Assembly (NCBI GenBank): GCA_021324735.1
Contig: JAJPIO010000009.1
Span: 124,001-188,000 of the forward strand
From: Bacteroidota bacterium
GTDB taxonomy: Bacteria > Bacteroidota > Ignavibacteria > Palsa-1295
DNA length: 64,000 bases
Reading direction: 5' to 3'
Within the stretch, counting starts at the first letter, position 1; each line of letters starts with the position of its first letter. The translations under genes and the position numbers were made by a program. A model generated the notes under the pieces. That model was not told the origin of the DNA. It made no database searches and saw only the letters and a list, made by a program, of their open reading frames with translations. Positions 10,530 through 19,343 of this stretch are shown here, one piece after another.

Positions 10530-10559
10530 AAGGGCCCTTCTCCAAGAGAAGAGCCCTTT
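10530..10559 (-). terminator. Strong stem-loop between two T9SS genes
   Basis: Read on the minus strand, AAGGGCTCTTCTC pairs with GAGAAGGGCCCTT across a TTGG loop, a 13-bp stem with one G-U pair. It is followed by TTGTTCTC rather than a pure U-run. It lies after the stop of the 10568-15535 gene and just 10 nt before the preferred start of the next gene, so it could terminate, attenuate or protect mRNA ends. Confidence 0.6.
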
Positions 10560-10567
10560 ATCAATTA

Positions 10568-13500
10568 TTATTTCACAACAAAAGGAACAGTTCTTGATTC
10601 GTTTCCGGCGCTGACATTTATTATATAAGATCCCGCTATGGGCGGAGCCTTAAACGTTAATTCCTGCCAATTGCCGGTTGAAATTACAGGGTCTATAGTA
10701 ATTATAGCTTTTCCTAGTAGGTCAGTTACTCTCGCGCGAATCTCTTGGCCTGGAGCATACGCAACAGAAAGATGCGTATAACTTTGTTGCACGAGATCCA
10801 ACGGATTCGGGAAAGGCGCTGAAATGGAAAGACTTCCCGTCAATGGAGCCTGATTAGGAATATTCTGTTTTAACACGTGTCCCGTGGAATCCTCTACTGA
10901 CGTAAAGCAGGAATCCGCTTGTTCAATATAGAATTCAACCAAAGAGTCGTCATCACTTACTCCATTGACTGTTCCGGTAACACGAAGATAAACGTCACGC
11001 GAAAAGTCATTCAGATTGATAAGATGAACGGTTCTCGGATTGACCAGGCTGCCCTTGCCAGGCGCAAATTGCACGTCTTCTTCAGCGATAACACTATCGT
11101 TGCTAGCAAGCACGACCTGTATTGCATAAGAAAAAGAAACCGTCGTATCCATGAAATCTCCGCCACTTGTAATGGCAGACGGATCTGACACAGATACTTG
11201 ACGGAAGTATCGTAACGCAGAACCAGCAGGCCAGTCAAAGACCTCGGTCCTGAATATTGAGTCTCTTTCTTCTTCATGGCTGGAAAATCCGGAGGGATTA
11301 GCGCCTGCATGCATCATGACCTGTCGCATCGGAAGCATCGACGCGGTATCATCGACATAAACATCACCCCATTCGAACACAGCCGATGATGAATCTTTCC
11401 AGCGGCGTTCTCCACTATAAAGAGCCACTCCAAGAGGAGAATCAAATGTCCCCTTTAGCGCCGGATAGTAACCGATAACAGGCATCTTCATTGTGTTCGA
11501 TACATCATCCGTGTTACCAAAGAAGTAGCTTCGATAAATTGGATTCACTGGGTTATTGATGTCGGCCCATTTCGGTCCTGGATTGTACAGTCCAAATGAT
11601 GCTTGGGACCAAGCGCCATTACCCACGAATTGTGCAGCAAGCATACTCTTCACCCAGTTGCCTGTGCCAGGTTGCTGGTTGGGTACCTCACGATACATAT
11701 TGGCGCGCAACTGATGTACAGCCGGCGACGTAAGAGTTTTCTCCCACATTTCCAGTTCGACCGCTCCAGGATCACCGGTGGGCGCCCCAATCACGATTGT
11801 ACCAGCTGGATCACGGTCGAGATTGTTTTTGGGAAACCCTGCAATGCTCGGGTTGATCAGCCAAGAGCCGGTCGGAACATTTGTTTGCTTGATGTATACA
11901 ACAAGAGGGGTTTTGGTACCCCAACTGCTGACCGGACCAGTGAGATTGTAGAGCGAATTATCGACCATAATCTCGCTAAATAATCCACCGGTTGAACGTT
12001 GATCAATGCGCTCCCATGCCACGAATTGTTGTCCGCTGCTATTCATAGTAATGCAGGGGTTGCGATCCCAAAGCCGTACTGGGAAAGATTTCTTCGTTGA
12101 ATTGGTCGCAAGTATCGCAACCGGAGTAGTTGGAGGAGTAGAATTTGCTGCATCCCGAGATCCGATCGTCCCTGAGGTCAAATAAGATTCGGTCAAGAAC
12201 CAAATTCCAGCATAATTACCGTCTCCTGAGTAAGCAATTTGTTGGACATAACGAGGTAGCGGAACAGCGTCTGTATGCTTGTTCTCTGAACTTACAACAG
12301 TTGGGAACATTCGATATCCACTACCATACTGCCATTGCGGATCCTCAGTTGTGCAGCCGCCAGTCTCTCGTAATATATTCCATTCAGGGATGGAACCGGT
12401 TACCGGCCGCATGAGAGCGGAAGTTGGGTTTGAATATTGGCCCCACGAGCTGTTATTATCAAGCACTGTTCCTCCATTGGCTCGAAGCCATGTCCTTGAA
12501 TATACTCCAGACGGCCATGGATTAACACAGGTCATCCATTGCGTCGACATTTCGATTGTTGAGATCATGGGCGAAGCTGGTAACGCATACGCTGGATTTA
12601 ATCGTGGGCATGTCCACGTGATCGTCCAACCGAGTAACGTCGCAGATGCCATGCCTGGACCTGGCATTCCCGGACGCTCGAGGGGAGCTACAACCGGCGT
12701 CGTACCATCATCCTGATCTTCAATGCCGGTGTTGAAGTTCGGCGGGAAGAGTGGCGTTATGGGGAAGGTGTGCTTGTGAATCAAGTACGTTTGACTCCAA
12801 TTCGACCAATTGCCAGTGCACATATCGAACTCTCGGGTTTTGAAATAGACATTCGCTTGATCGGTATTACCCGATACGTTTGTTATTTCAACCCATACTA
12901 CACCGATGGCCGATGTTCCTGAACAACCCTGACCGTTCCCGGCGGAATACACTGCAATACTTGGACGAATCATCGTTGCCCCTGAGTTTACCGGTCCGAG
13001 TGCCATGGGTTCTTGCCAGTCGAGCGCAAGATTGGCCGTGTTATAACCTGCGTTCGCGGCGCCCACTTCTCCTTTTGTGGTTGCATAATAGACTTTTCCA
13101 CCACGTTCAAAGATCCCATGGACCACGTCACCAGTTGTTACAATCTTGCGTTGGTCGCTGTAATTTAACAATCCAAAATTAGTTACCGGCAGATTCGGGT
13201 TACTATAAACGGCATAATATATTCCAGAAGTAAGCGCTGCAGCGCTGGCGTCCCCTACTCCATAAATGTTACTTGACGAGCCTCCTTTCGGTGTATTGAC
13301 AAAGAAAGAATGGCTCGTACCGCCTCCTCCGGTGGTTGTTGGCAATTGATACGCTGTACTGTTCGATAATCCCGAGGTTGTACCTGGTGTAAGCGAAGTA
13401 GACGTTACGTTTAGGCCAGTGGAATAAGGGATAGTGTTATTGTTGCTGTTTCCATTTCGCTGGCTGCCCATGAAATCCCAAAAACAATATTGCGACCAGT

Positions 13501-15535
13501 CCCCTTGGGTGGAACCGTCGTGAGCATGATCTTCCTGATCTTGGAAAATATTTGTGGTCGCGAATCCATTTGCATCGTTGTTGGGGAAACCATCATAATA
13601 CGGGATGGCATATACGCAGCCACCAGTATTGGCCTGCAATTTCTCACCGGTAAAATTAGGATCAACTGTATTATCGGCCATTCTATGCCAGATCATGTGG
13701 AGGTTCAGTTTGCCGAATGAACCGTTAAGGTCCAGTTGGCTACCTAAGTGCATGGAAAAAACAGCAAAAGCTCCTGATCCGACCGAGTCGCCAGGATGTT
13801 CGTTATTTATCGTACGATTAACATTCGAAATATGGAATGTCTGATTGTCAAAGCTGACAACAGCACGTGGCTCCAATTCGAAAAAGTGCATCGGCCAGTT
13901 ATCACCACTGAAATAGATGTCATATTTCTCCTGCTCTGAGTGAAAATAGCCCAATGCAAAGAAGGAACGGGGTACCGTGTTAACTCGAGCATCTCGTGTC
14001 TTTTTAGTCAAGTAATCGAACGATGGGTCAACATTCGTATAGCGAAGAGTTGGCATCCAACGCTGATTATATAACGTAATCGTATTATTGTAGGCATCCT
14101 GATAACTCGGATTGTCAATCTCCACACGCTCCTGAACTAAGGAATCGTGAGCCCTTCTTAGATTATTGAACCATGTACTTTGATTCTCTACGGTTGAATT
14201 CTCTCTGGCGTGCACAGTTGCCGCGAAGAACTGGAGTATGCTATGACCTTGTGGCACTTGATGAACTATGATATTTGGCGTATAGGTACCATCTAAGTCA
14301 TAATTAGTTGGGGAATTCAAATCAGTCACGAACGCGACTCCGACCTGATAGTCTGGTCTACAGCCATAGGGGTTCAAAACCGCGACTTGTACTGAAGGTC
14401 CATGGGAGAGATCCCAAACCGTATGACCATGGGAGAAATTATCGTCCCAATAACTCCGACCGAGAAAGAGTCCCCGGTTAGGACTATACTGCGCTGCTAA
14501 ACGGTAGTTGGTGCCGGAAAGTATTGTTACCGGATTTCCAAAACCATTGAACGTAACGGTGCCAGAACCACCGCTCGGAGTGCTAATACATGTTCCACTG
14601 GTCAGCGACCAGGCGACCTGGGGTGATACAGGCGTTCCATCTACGTTAGCAACGGTACTCCAATCTAAATTATAATATGCTACCCAAACGCTGGAGTCAG
14701 GAGCAATAGCAACGGTTGGCCGCATGGGGCGCCCATTTCCACTGCTTGTTATAATGTATGGAGTGCTTCTGCCGTCCGGATAGATGCTTCCTGGCGAAGA
14801 AATATATCCATCGCCCACTCCGGCGAATGCCTTAATACCAATTGCACTGCTTGTAATTTGGTAAAAATTGGTGTTATCGTAGGAATATACTCGTTTTTCC
14901 CAGGAGATATATCCCTTCGTATCGTGGCCTGGCCGGTATGTCACACGTGGGTATTCCAGTGATGTTATTGTTCCACTCACTTCTCCGTCTTCCTGAACGG
15001 AAGTTGGAGTACTCCACGTCGCTCCTTGATTCGTTGAGACATAAAAGAATATTCCGGTTTTATAGTGCAAGCCGTGTGGTTGCTCTTGATATGGCGGGCT
15101 CAGTATCGCATTTGTACCTGATCCGTCAGCAAAACATCGGACAGCACATACAAGATAATTGCCTCCGATTGCTGCTAATTGAGGCTCGTCCTCATTCGAA
15201 TACCCGGAAGGCAAAGGAAGAACGGAGCCGGTAATTTGACTCCAGGTAACCCCCTGGTCGGTGGACTTTGAAAAACGAATCTTACGAAGTGGTGGTGAAA
15301 TAGATTGATCAGAAGATACCCATGCGGCAATCAGCAATTCTGACCCGCTCGCATTAACGGTGGCCAACGACGGTGAAAATCCCGGCCAAGTATCACCGCT
15401 GGCCGGTGGGCTGCTGATATAGGAGCTTCGCACAGTTTTCCCGACTTGTGCTTGCAACACGGTGTTGTAAAAGACAAGGGACAATAGTAGAATGATCTGC
15501 ACCCTTGAGAGTGCTTTTATGGTTGCTTTTAGCAT
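10568..15535 (-). CDS. Giant secreted protein with BNR/sialidase-like start and T9SS C-terminal sorting domain
   Basis: The track ORF begins at 15724, but the real start is most likely ATG 15535. It is preceded by AAAGGA at good spacing and begins a typical signal peptide (MLKATIKALSRVQIILLLSLVF...LQAQ). That gives about 1655 residues. The N-terminal part has Asp-box-like segments (IRFSKSTDQGVTWSQ, FFYVSTNQGATWS). The C-terminus (SAPFPNPLDLVQQSYTHLSV ... SYIINVSAGNESRTVPFVVK) is a T9SS sorting domain with the usual 'PxPNP' start and beta-rich end. The long middle is rich in Gly, Ser, Asn and aromatic residues, as in extracellular beta-propeller proteins. No catalytic motif is recognised. It is probably expressed from its own promoter in the long 5' intergenic region. 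Confidence 0.87.
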   Translation of the reverse strand: MLKATIKALSRVQIILLLSLVFYNTVLQAQVGKTVRSSYISSPPASGDTWPGFSPSLATVNASGSELLIAAWVSSDQSISPPLRKIRFSKSTDQGVTWSQITGSVLPLPSGYSNEDEPQLAAIGGNYLVCAVRCFADGSGTNAILSPPYQEQPHGLHYKTGIFFYVSTNQGATWSTPTSVQEDGEVSGTITSLEYPRVTYRPGHDTKGYISWEKRVYSYDNTNFYQITSSAIGIKAFAGVGDGYISSPGSIYPDGRSTPYIITSSGNGRPMRPTVAIAPDSSVWVAYYNLDWSTVANVDGTPVSPQVAWSLTSGTCISTPSGGSGTVTFNGFGNPVTILSGTNYRLAAQYSPNRGLFLGRSYWDDNFSHGHTVWDLSHGPSVQVAVLNPYGCRPDYQVGVAFVTDLNSPTNYDLDGTYTPNIIVHQVPQGHSILQFFAATVHARENSTVENQSTWFNNLRRAHDSLVQERVEIDNPSYQDAYNNTITLYNQRWMPTLRYTNVDPSFDYLTKKTRDARVNTVPRSFFALGYFHSEQEKYDIYFSGDNWPMHFFELEPRAVVSFDNQTFHISNVNRTINNEHPGDSVGSGAFAVFSMHLGSQLDLNGSFGKLNLHMIWHRMADNTVDPNFTGEKLQANTGGCVYAIPYYDGFPNNDANGFATTNIFQDQEDHAHDGSTQGDWSQYCFWDFMGSQRNGNSNNNTIPYSTGLNVTSTSLTPGTTSGLSNSTAYQLPTTTGGGGTSHSFFVNTPKGGSSSNIYGVGDASAAALTSGIYYAVYSNPNLPVTNFGLLNYSDQRKIVTTGDVVHGIFERGGKVYYATTKGEVGAANAGYNTANLALDWQEPMALGPVNSGATMIRPSIAVYSAGNGQGCSGTSAIGVVWVEITNVSGNTDQANVYFKTREFDMCTGNWSNWSQTYLIHKHTFPITPLFPPNFNTGIEDQDDGTTPVVAPLERPGMPGPGMASATLLGWTITWTCPRLNPAYALPASPMISTIEMSTQWMTCVNPWPSGVYSRTWLRANGGTVLDNNSSWGQYSNPTSALMRPVTGSIPEWNILRETGGCTTEDPQWQYGSGYRMFPTVVSSENKHTDAVPLPRYVQQIAYSGDGNYAGIWFLTESYLTSGTIGSRDAANSTPPTTPVAILATNSTKKSFPVRLWDRNPCITMNSSGQQFVAWERIDQRSTGGLFSEIMVDNSLYNLTGPVSSWGTKTPLVVYIKQTNVPTGSWLINPSIAGFPKNNLDRDPAGTIVIGAPTGDPGAVELEMWEKTLTSPAVHQLRANMYREVPNQQPGTGNWVKSMLAAQFVGNGAWSQASFGLYNPGPKWADINNPVNPIYRSYFFGNTDDVSNTMKMPVIGYYPALKGTFDSPLGVALYSGERRWKDSSSAVFEWGDVYVDDTASMLPMRQVMMHAGANPSGFSSHEEERDSIFRTEVFDWPAGSALRYFRQVSVSDPSAITSGGDFMDTTVSFSYAIQVVLASNDSVIAEEDVQFAPGKGSLVNPRTVHLINLNDFSRDVYLRVTGTVNGVSDDDSLVEFYIEQADSCFTSVEDSTGHVLKQNIPNQAPLTGSLSISAPFPNPLDLVQQSYTHLSVAYAPGQEIRARVTDLLGKAIITIDPVISTGNWQELTFKAPPIAGSYIINVSAGNESRTVPFVVK

Positions 15536-16167
15536 AATAATCCTTTCGTACCGAGAATACGGCGATTGCTGTATTTCCAGTGTCGAATGAATGGCATAAC
15601 CATTCACAGTGAAACTAACCCGATGCACCAGAACTTTAAGAAAAGTGGACTGCAGGCTAACCTCTGTTCCACAACAAAAGCCGATGCTTCGGTACTTATT
15701 ATCAACTAGCGCACGATTACTCATGCGTTATGCATGGCATACCGATACAAAGGCATCCTCTTCATTCGCTGCTGACGCTTTCTCGTCGCAGAGAACACGA
15801 GGTATCGGGCCTGCCATGCGGTGGGCCCGTCCTTTTTTAGCAAGCGACAAAATCACTTGCTAAAATTTGTAGCTGCTCTCAAGGCGGCAGCCTATAGAGA
15901 TTTATCTCGCCTCCGGATATTTCACCCGGCAATCGCAACCAAGGATTATCGAGCGTGGACGATGTAGTCTTTTAAGCAAGACTAGTTACACGCTACTATT
16001 TGATGAAGGGCTAATAGGGTGTATCAGACCGAGTCAAGTTTGGGCAGTTCATACATTTTACCAACGTATTCAGTAACTGAGCTATGAGCATTTGAAACAC
16101 TTGGCAAACTTAAGTGTTAAATTGCAAAAGCCATTACGTAATTGACTACTTATTTTGTGTTGCCACG
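15536..16167. other. Divergent intergenic region upstream of T9SS and TPR-LuxR genes
   Basis: These 632 bp contain no convincing gene; the track ORFs here are the unused 5' extension of the T9SS frame and its shadow. The region holds the plus-strand terminator-like hairpin listed separately. Immediately after it is a second perfect 10-bp stem (TTTTAGCAAG / CTTGCTAAAA, about 15835-15866). Promoters for both divergent genes must lie here, but I could not place them with confidence. Confidence 0.6.
15806..15838 (+). terminator. Rho-independent terminator-like hairpin
   Basis: CGGGCCTGCC ATGC GGTGGGCCCG forms a 10-bp stem (two G-U pairs) with a 4-nt loop, followed by TCCTTTTTT. This is a textbook intrinsic terminator on the plus strand. 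No plus-strand gene precedes it within this divergent region, so it may end a small or antisense RNA starting after about 15540. Confidence 0.7.
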
Positions 16168-17844
16168 ATGGAACCGTCCATTGCCGCTCTTAAAGCTCGT
16201 CTTGCTCGCTCAAAAAGCACGACAAAACGAATTGCTATATATAAACAACTTATAAAATCTGCTGCTGGGGAAGATCTCGCCGAAGCAGAACTGCTTGCAT
16301 TGTCTATGTTGGATGAGTGCCTTACTGTTTCCGATATGAGCGGAATGTATTTCTCCCGGATCAGGCTTGGGGAAATACTTTACAAAAGGGGACGATTTAG
16401 CGATGCATTGCTGCTTTTTGAATCAGCTATAGGATATTTTTCTAGCATTGGGGATTGTAGATACGAAGCTCAGGCATCGCATGGCGCTGCGGTTATAAAA
16501 CGAGCCCAAGGAGACTTGAACCAAGCAATAACTCTTTCTCTTCACGCTCTTTCTATTCAAGAATCAATCGGGGATTGGGAAGGATATATCCAGAGCGCAA
16601 ATTTAGCAGCAGATATATGGTTATGGCTCTCCGATTTTAATTCGGCTGCCAAATACATTCATCAAGGGCTACTAAAGGCTCGCGAAAATCAGTTAAAACG
16701 TCTGGAATCAAAGTCACTTTCTACTCTTGCAACGATCGAACAAGAATTAGATAACTTCGAATCTGCATATATACACCAGCTTGCGGCTTTACAAATAAGA
16801 AGACAAACCGGTCCGTTAAATGGAATAGCATGTAACCTGCTTAATTTGGGACAACTTTGCCTGGATATGCGGCGATGGGATGAGGCTAAAGATTCTCTAT
16901 TGGAAGCACAAAAATATTTTGCCCAGCTTGGTGCGACAACAGGTATTATTGAATGTCATCAAAATCTGGCGACCCTCTATTGTGAAATTGGAGAATATGA
17001 ATTGGCTACAACGAATGTAATGGCGTCTCTTACCCTATCGAAAGAATGTGGATTACTTGCAGTACACCGCCTTGCTCTTGCTGTCCTCGCCAGAATTATG
17101 CAGCGAACTGGCAAAAGAAATGAAGCCAAGGATCTCTATATAGAATCTCATAACCTGTTCTGTGGCTTCGAGGACTACTCGAACAACCATGGGATATTAG
17201 AAGAGTTAGTTTCCGAGTGCCGTCAGACGGGTGATTTTGAGAATGCTCTTTATTACGAAAAAAAACTTATTGCAATTAGCGAATTCGGACGACAACAAAG
17301 ACGTCATAGAGAGTTGGAACGAGAAGAGCTGCGGATTGCTCAACTGGAACAGGATCGCCAGAGACAGTTAAGAATGGCTCAACAAGCTACCAGTGCTTTA
17401 GCATCTCAAATGCAGGAAGTTAATCAGATAACTAAAGAACTTGAGCATCGAAGAGAGTTTTTGTTAGCGCTTCGAAATGAAATCACACAAATGGAAAAGC
17501 ACGACTCGTCAAATTTAGATTTGAAGCGAGTTCGTGCTAAAATCGATCGACAACTGGCTATGGATGACAACAAGAACAAGGTTGATCTTGTCCTTGCTCA
17601 GTTGCATCCATTGTTCGCAGAACAATTGTCGGCTTTACATCCTGAATTATCAAAAGCTGAAATCCGAATATGCATGTTCCTGTGCCTTAACCTGCAGACG
17701 AGTGAGATCGCAACAATTATTCGATCTTCCCCTCGCACCATTGAAGTGCATCGTGCAAAAATTCGAAAGAAATTAAAACTCTCTCGCGACGTATCTCTCA
17801 AAGACTATTTTCAGCAATTTGAGGAATCGCTTCAGGCAGTTTAA
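16168..17844 (+). CDS. TPR protein with C-terminal coiled coil and LuxR-type HTH
   Basis: Seven or so tetratricopeptide-like helical repeats fill residues ~1-370 (for example FSDALLLFESAIGYFSSIGD and YELATTNVMASLTLSKECG). A charged, coiled-coil-like stretch follows (RELEREELRIAQLEQDRQRQ). The final ~65 residues form a LuxR/GerE-type DNA-binding domain: LSKAEIRICMFLCLNLQTSE then RTIEVHRAKIRKKLKLS. ATG 16168 (MEPSIAALKARLARSKS) is preferred over the track start 16114, whose extra 18 residues look non-conserved. Such TPR-LuxR proteins are one-component transcription regulators in Bacteroidota relatives. Its targets are unknown, although the divergent T9SS gene is a candidate. It is the last chromosomal gene before the integrated element. 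Confidence 0.85.
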   Translation: MEPSIAALKARLARSKSTTKRIAIYKQLIKSAAGEDLAEAELLALSMLDECLTVSDMSGMYFSRIRLGEILYKRGRFSDALLLFESAIGYFSSIGDCRYEAQASHGAAVIKRAQGDLNQAITLSLHALSIQESIGDWEGYIQSANLAADIWLWLSDFNSAAKYIHQGLLKARENQLKRLESKSLSTLATIEQELDNFESAYIHQLAALQIRRQTGPLNGIACNLLNLGQLCLDMRRWDEAKDSLLEAQKYFAQLGATTGIIECHQNLATLYCEIGEYELATTNVMASLTLSKECGLLAVHRLALAVLARIMQRTGKRNEAKDLYIESHNLFCGFEDYSNNHGILEELVSECRQTGDFENALYYEKKLIAISEFGRQQRRHRELEREELRIAQLEQDRQRQLRMAQQATSALASQMQEVNQITKELEHRREFLLALRNEITQMEKHDSSNLDLKRVRAKIDRQLAMDDNKNKVDLVLAQLHPLFAEQLSALHPELSKAEIRICMFLCLNLQTSEIATIIRSSPRTIEVHRAKIRKKLKLSRDVSLKDYFQQFEESLQAV

Positions 17845-17872
17845 AGTAAATTGGAATGACGCGCTCGAAATT

Positions 17873-17908
17873 GCACAATTTACGCTAAGTCTGTTGCATA
17901 TTTGTTAC
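17873..17908. repeat. 36-bp repeat, left copy, beside attL
   Basis: This copy matches 48580-48615 at 34 of 36 positions; both end in GTTGCATATTTGTTAC. The left copy ends about 57 bp before the tRNA-derived core, and the right copy about 36 bp before its core. It may mark an older element end or an integrase/Xis binding site. Confidence 0.85.
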
Positions 17909-17923
17909 ATTCCCGTAACGGGC

Positions 17924-17954
17924 AAAAAAAATAACCCCTTGATAATCAAGGGTT
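17924..17954 (-). terminator. Displaced tRNA-Arg terminator
   Basis: On the minus strand AACCCTTGA...TCAAGGGGTT (one bulged base) is followed by ATTTTTTTT. It points away from the tRNA fragment at 17966-17993. Before integration the complete tRNA-Arg gene, now at 48653-48726, would have ended right here, so this is the probable native terminator, now 30.7 kb from its gene. Confidence 0.8.
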
Positions 17955-17965
17955 ACAGCGTTTTG

Positions 17966-17993
17966 GCGCACCCGTAGGGACTCGAACCCCAAA
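17966..17993 (-). repeat. attL: 28-bp copy of tRNA-Arg 3' end
   Basis: The sequence (starts GCGCACCCGTAGGGACTCGA on the plus strand) is identical to 48652-48679, which covers the acceptor 3' strand and T-arm of tRNA-Arg. The rest of the tRNA is absent here. It is the element-chromosome junction left by site-specific integration. Confidence 0.92.
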
Positions 17994-18239
17994 AATCTGA
18001 GAGCAAAAATAAGCAATGATAACTAAAGAAGTATAGAACGCTCTATCGTAGCTATCGGAGTTTGTATCAAATACTTGCTCTTGTTTGCTCTTGCTCTCCG
18101 AATTCCTGTCACATAATTGCGTCACAACTTGTCGCACGTCTCCTATCGTTGGCTATATTCGAGTAACGATTTCAAGCACAACTGGCGCGGGTCTCCGCAT
18201 GGTCGTGCAGTTTACTAACTCGAATCTATCTCTAAACAA
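17994..18239. other. Gap between attL and integrase
   Basis: No gene is seen here. It contains tandem TTGCTCTTG/TTGCTCTTGCTCT repeats around 18072-18100, which are candidate integrase arm-type sites, and the presumed integrase promoter. Confidence 0.5.
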
Positions 18240-19268
18240 ATGGCAGTACGATTAGCACAACGACGGCTACCGAGTGGGAAAATTGGCTTGTACCTTGTGA
18301 CGACGATCAATGGTCGCCGCAATTTCGAATCGCTTCGCATGACGCTTCCGCCCGACCGAACCGGCAAGCGAGAAATGCTGGAACTCGCGCACGAGATTAA
18401 GGCGAGACGCGAGATCGAAATTCAAAGCGCTCAGTATGGGATCATTCCGAAGTTCAAGCAGGAACAGGATTTCCTATCCTACTTTGAAGAGCTATCTAAG
18501 ACCCGTCATAAGACCTGGAACACCGTCTTACTCCATCTTAAAGACTTTGCGCCCCGTGAATTACCCTTTAAGCAGATCACGCAACATTGGCTGAACGACT
18601 TTCAGGAGTTCATCTTGAAGCGGGTAGGGGCGAACTCCGCCAACGTGTACCTCCACAAGATTAATGCTGCCTTGAACCGAGCGGTGAAGGACGGCATTAT
18701 TCTCGCCAATCCCTGCGAGCGGATCGATATTGTAAAGACGAAGCCGACGGAACGGACCTTCCTGACGCTCGAGGAAGTGCAGCGGCTTGCGAATACCCCG
18801 ACCAAGCACACGGAGATCAAACGGGCATTCCTTTTTTCGTGCTTTACCGGTCTTCGATTATCTGATGTGAAACGCCTCACGCGCCGTGAGATCGTAGGCG
18901 ATCAGCTTCAATTCCGGCAGAAGAAGACTGGTGGCTTTGAATACCTGCCCCTAACGACAAGCGCCTTGCAACTGATCGAACCGTTGCCCGCAAGTGATGA
19001 GGAAACGCTGTTCAAGCTGCCGAAAAGCGAGGGCGGCCTTTGGACGCATCTTCAGGTGTGGGTCACCCGGGCGGGGATCACGAAACACGTTTCCTTCCAT
19101 GTCGCCCGTCATACGTTCGCCACGCTGGCCCTTACCCACATGAAGGACCTTTACATGGTGAGCAAACTCTTAGGCCACAAGGACATCAAGCATACCCAGA
19201 TTTACGCGAAGATCGTGGACGACCGAAAACGGGAAGCGGTGTCCCTCTTACCGCAGATAACACTCTGA
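18240..19268 (+). CDS. Tyrosine recombinase / site-specific integrase
   Basis: This 342-residue protein has an N-terminal arm-binding domain (VRLAQRRLPSGKIGLYL...), a SAM-like core-binding domain (~100-180) and a C-terminal catalytic domain. Catalytic residues are visible: Arg in SCFTGLRLSDVKRL, Lys nearby (RQKKTGG), His-x-x-Arg in HVARHTFA, His in LLGHKDIKHT and the nucleophile Tyr in QIYAKIV. It catalyses recombination between attP and attB (here the 3' end of tRNA-Arg). It reads away from attL, 246 bp from the core. The upstream gap contains TTGCTCTTG direct repeats that could be arm sites. Confidence 0.95.
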   Translation: MAVRLAQRRLPSGKIGLYLVTTINGRRNFESLRMTLPPDRTGKREMLELAHEIKARREIEIQSAQYGIIPKFKQEQDFLSYFEELSKTRHKTWNTVLLHLKDFAPRELPFKQITQHWLNDFQEFILKRVGANSANVYLHKINAALNRAVKDGIILANPCERIDIVKTKPTERTFLTLEEVQRLANTPTKHTEIKRAFLFSCFTGLRLSDVKRLTRREIVGDQLQFRQKKTGGFEYLPLTTSALQLIEPLPASDEETLFKLPKSEGGLWTHLQVWVTRAGITKHVSFHVARHTFATLALTHMKDLYMVSKLLGHKDIKHTQIYAKIVDDRKREAVSLLPQITL

Positions 19269-19343
19269 ACAGGGCGGAGATGTCTCTTAACGGAACGCAG
19301 GCATAGGTGCCTATCGGTTAGGCACACTTTAGTGCTCTCTTCT

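Noticed and set aside
15540-15970. Possible tmRNA, 6S or SRP RNA in the structured intergenic region
   Set aside because: I found no tRNA-like ends, tag peptide ending in Ala-Ala, or SRP GGAA loop pattern on either strand.
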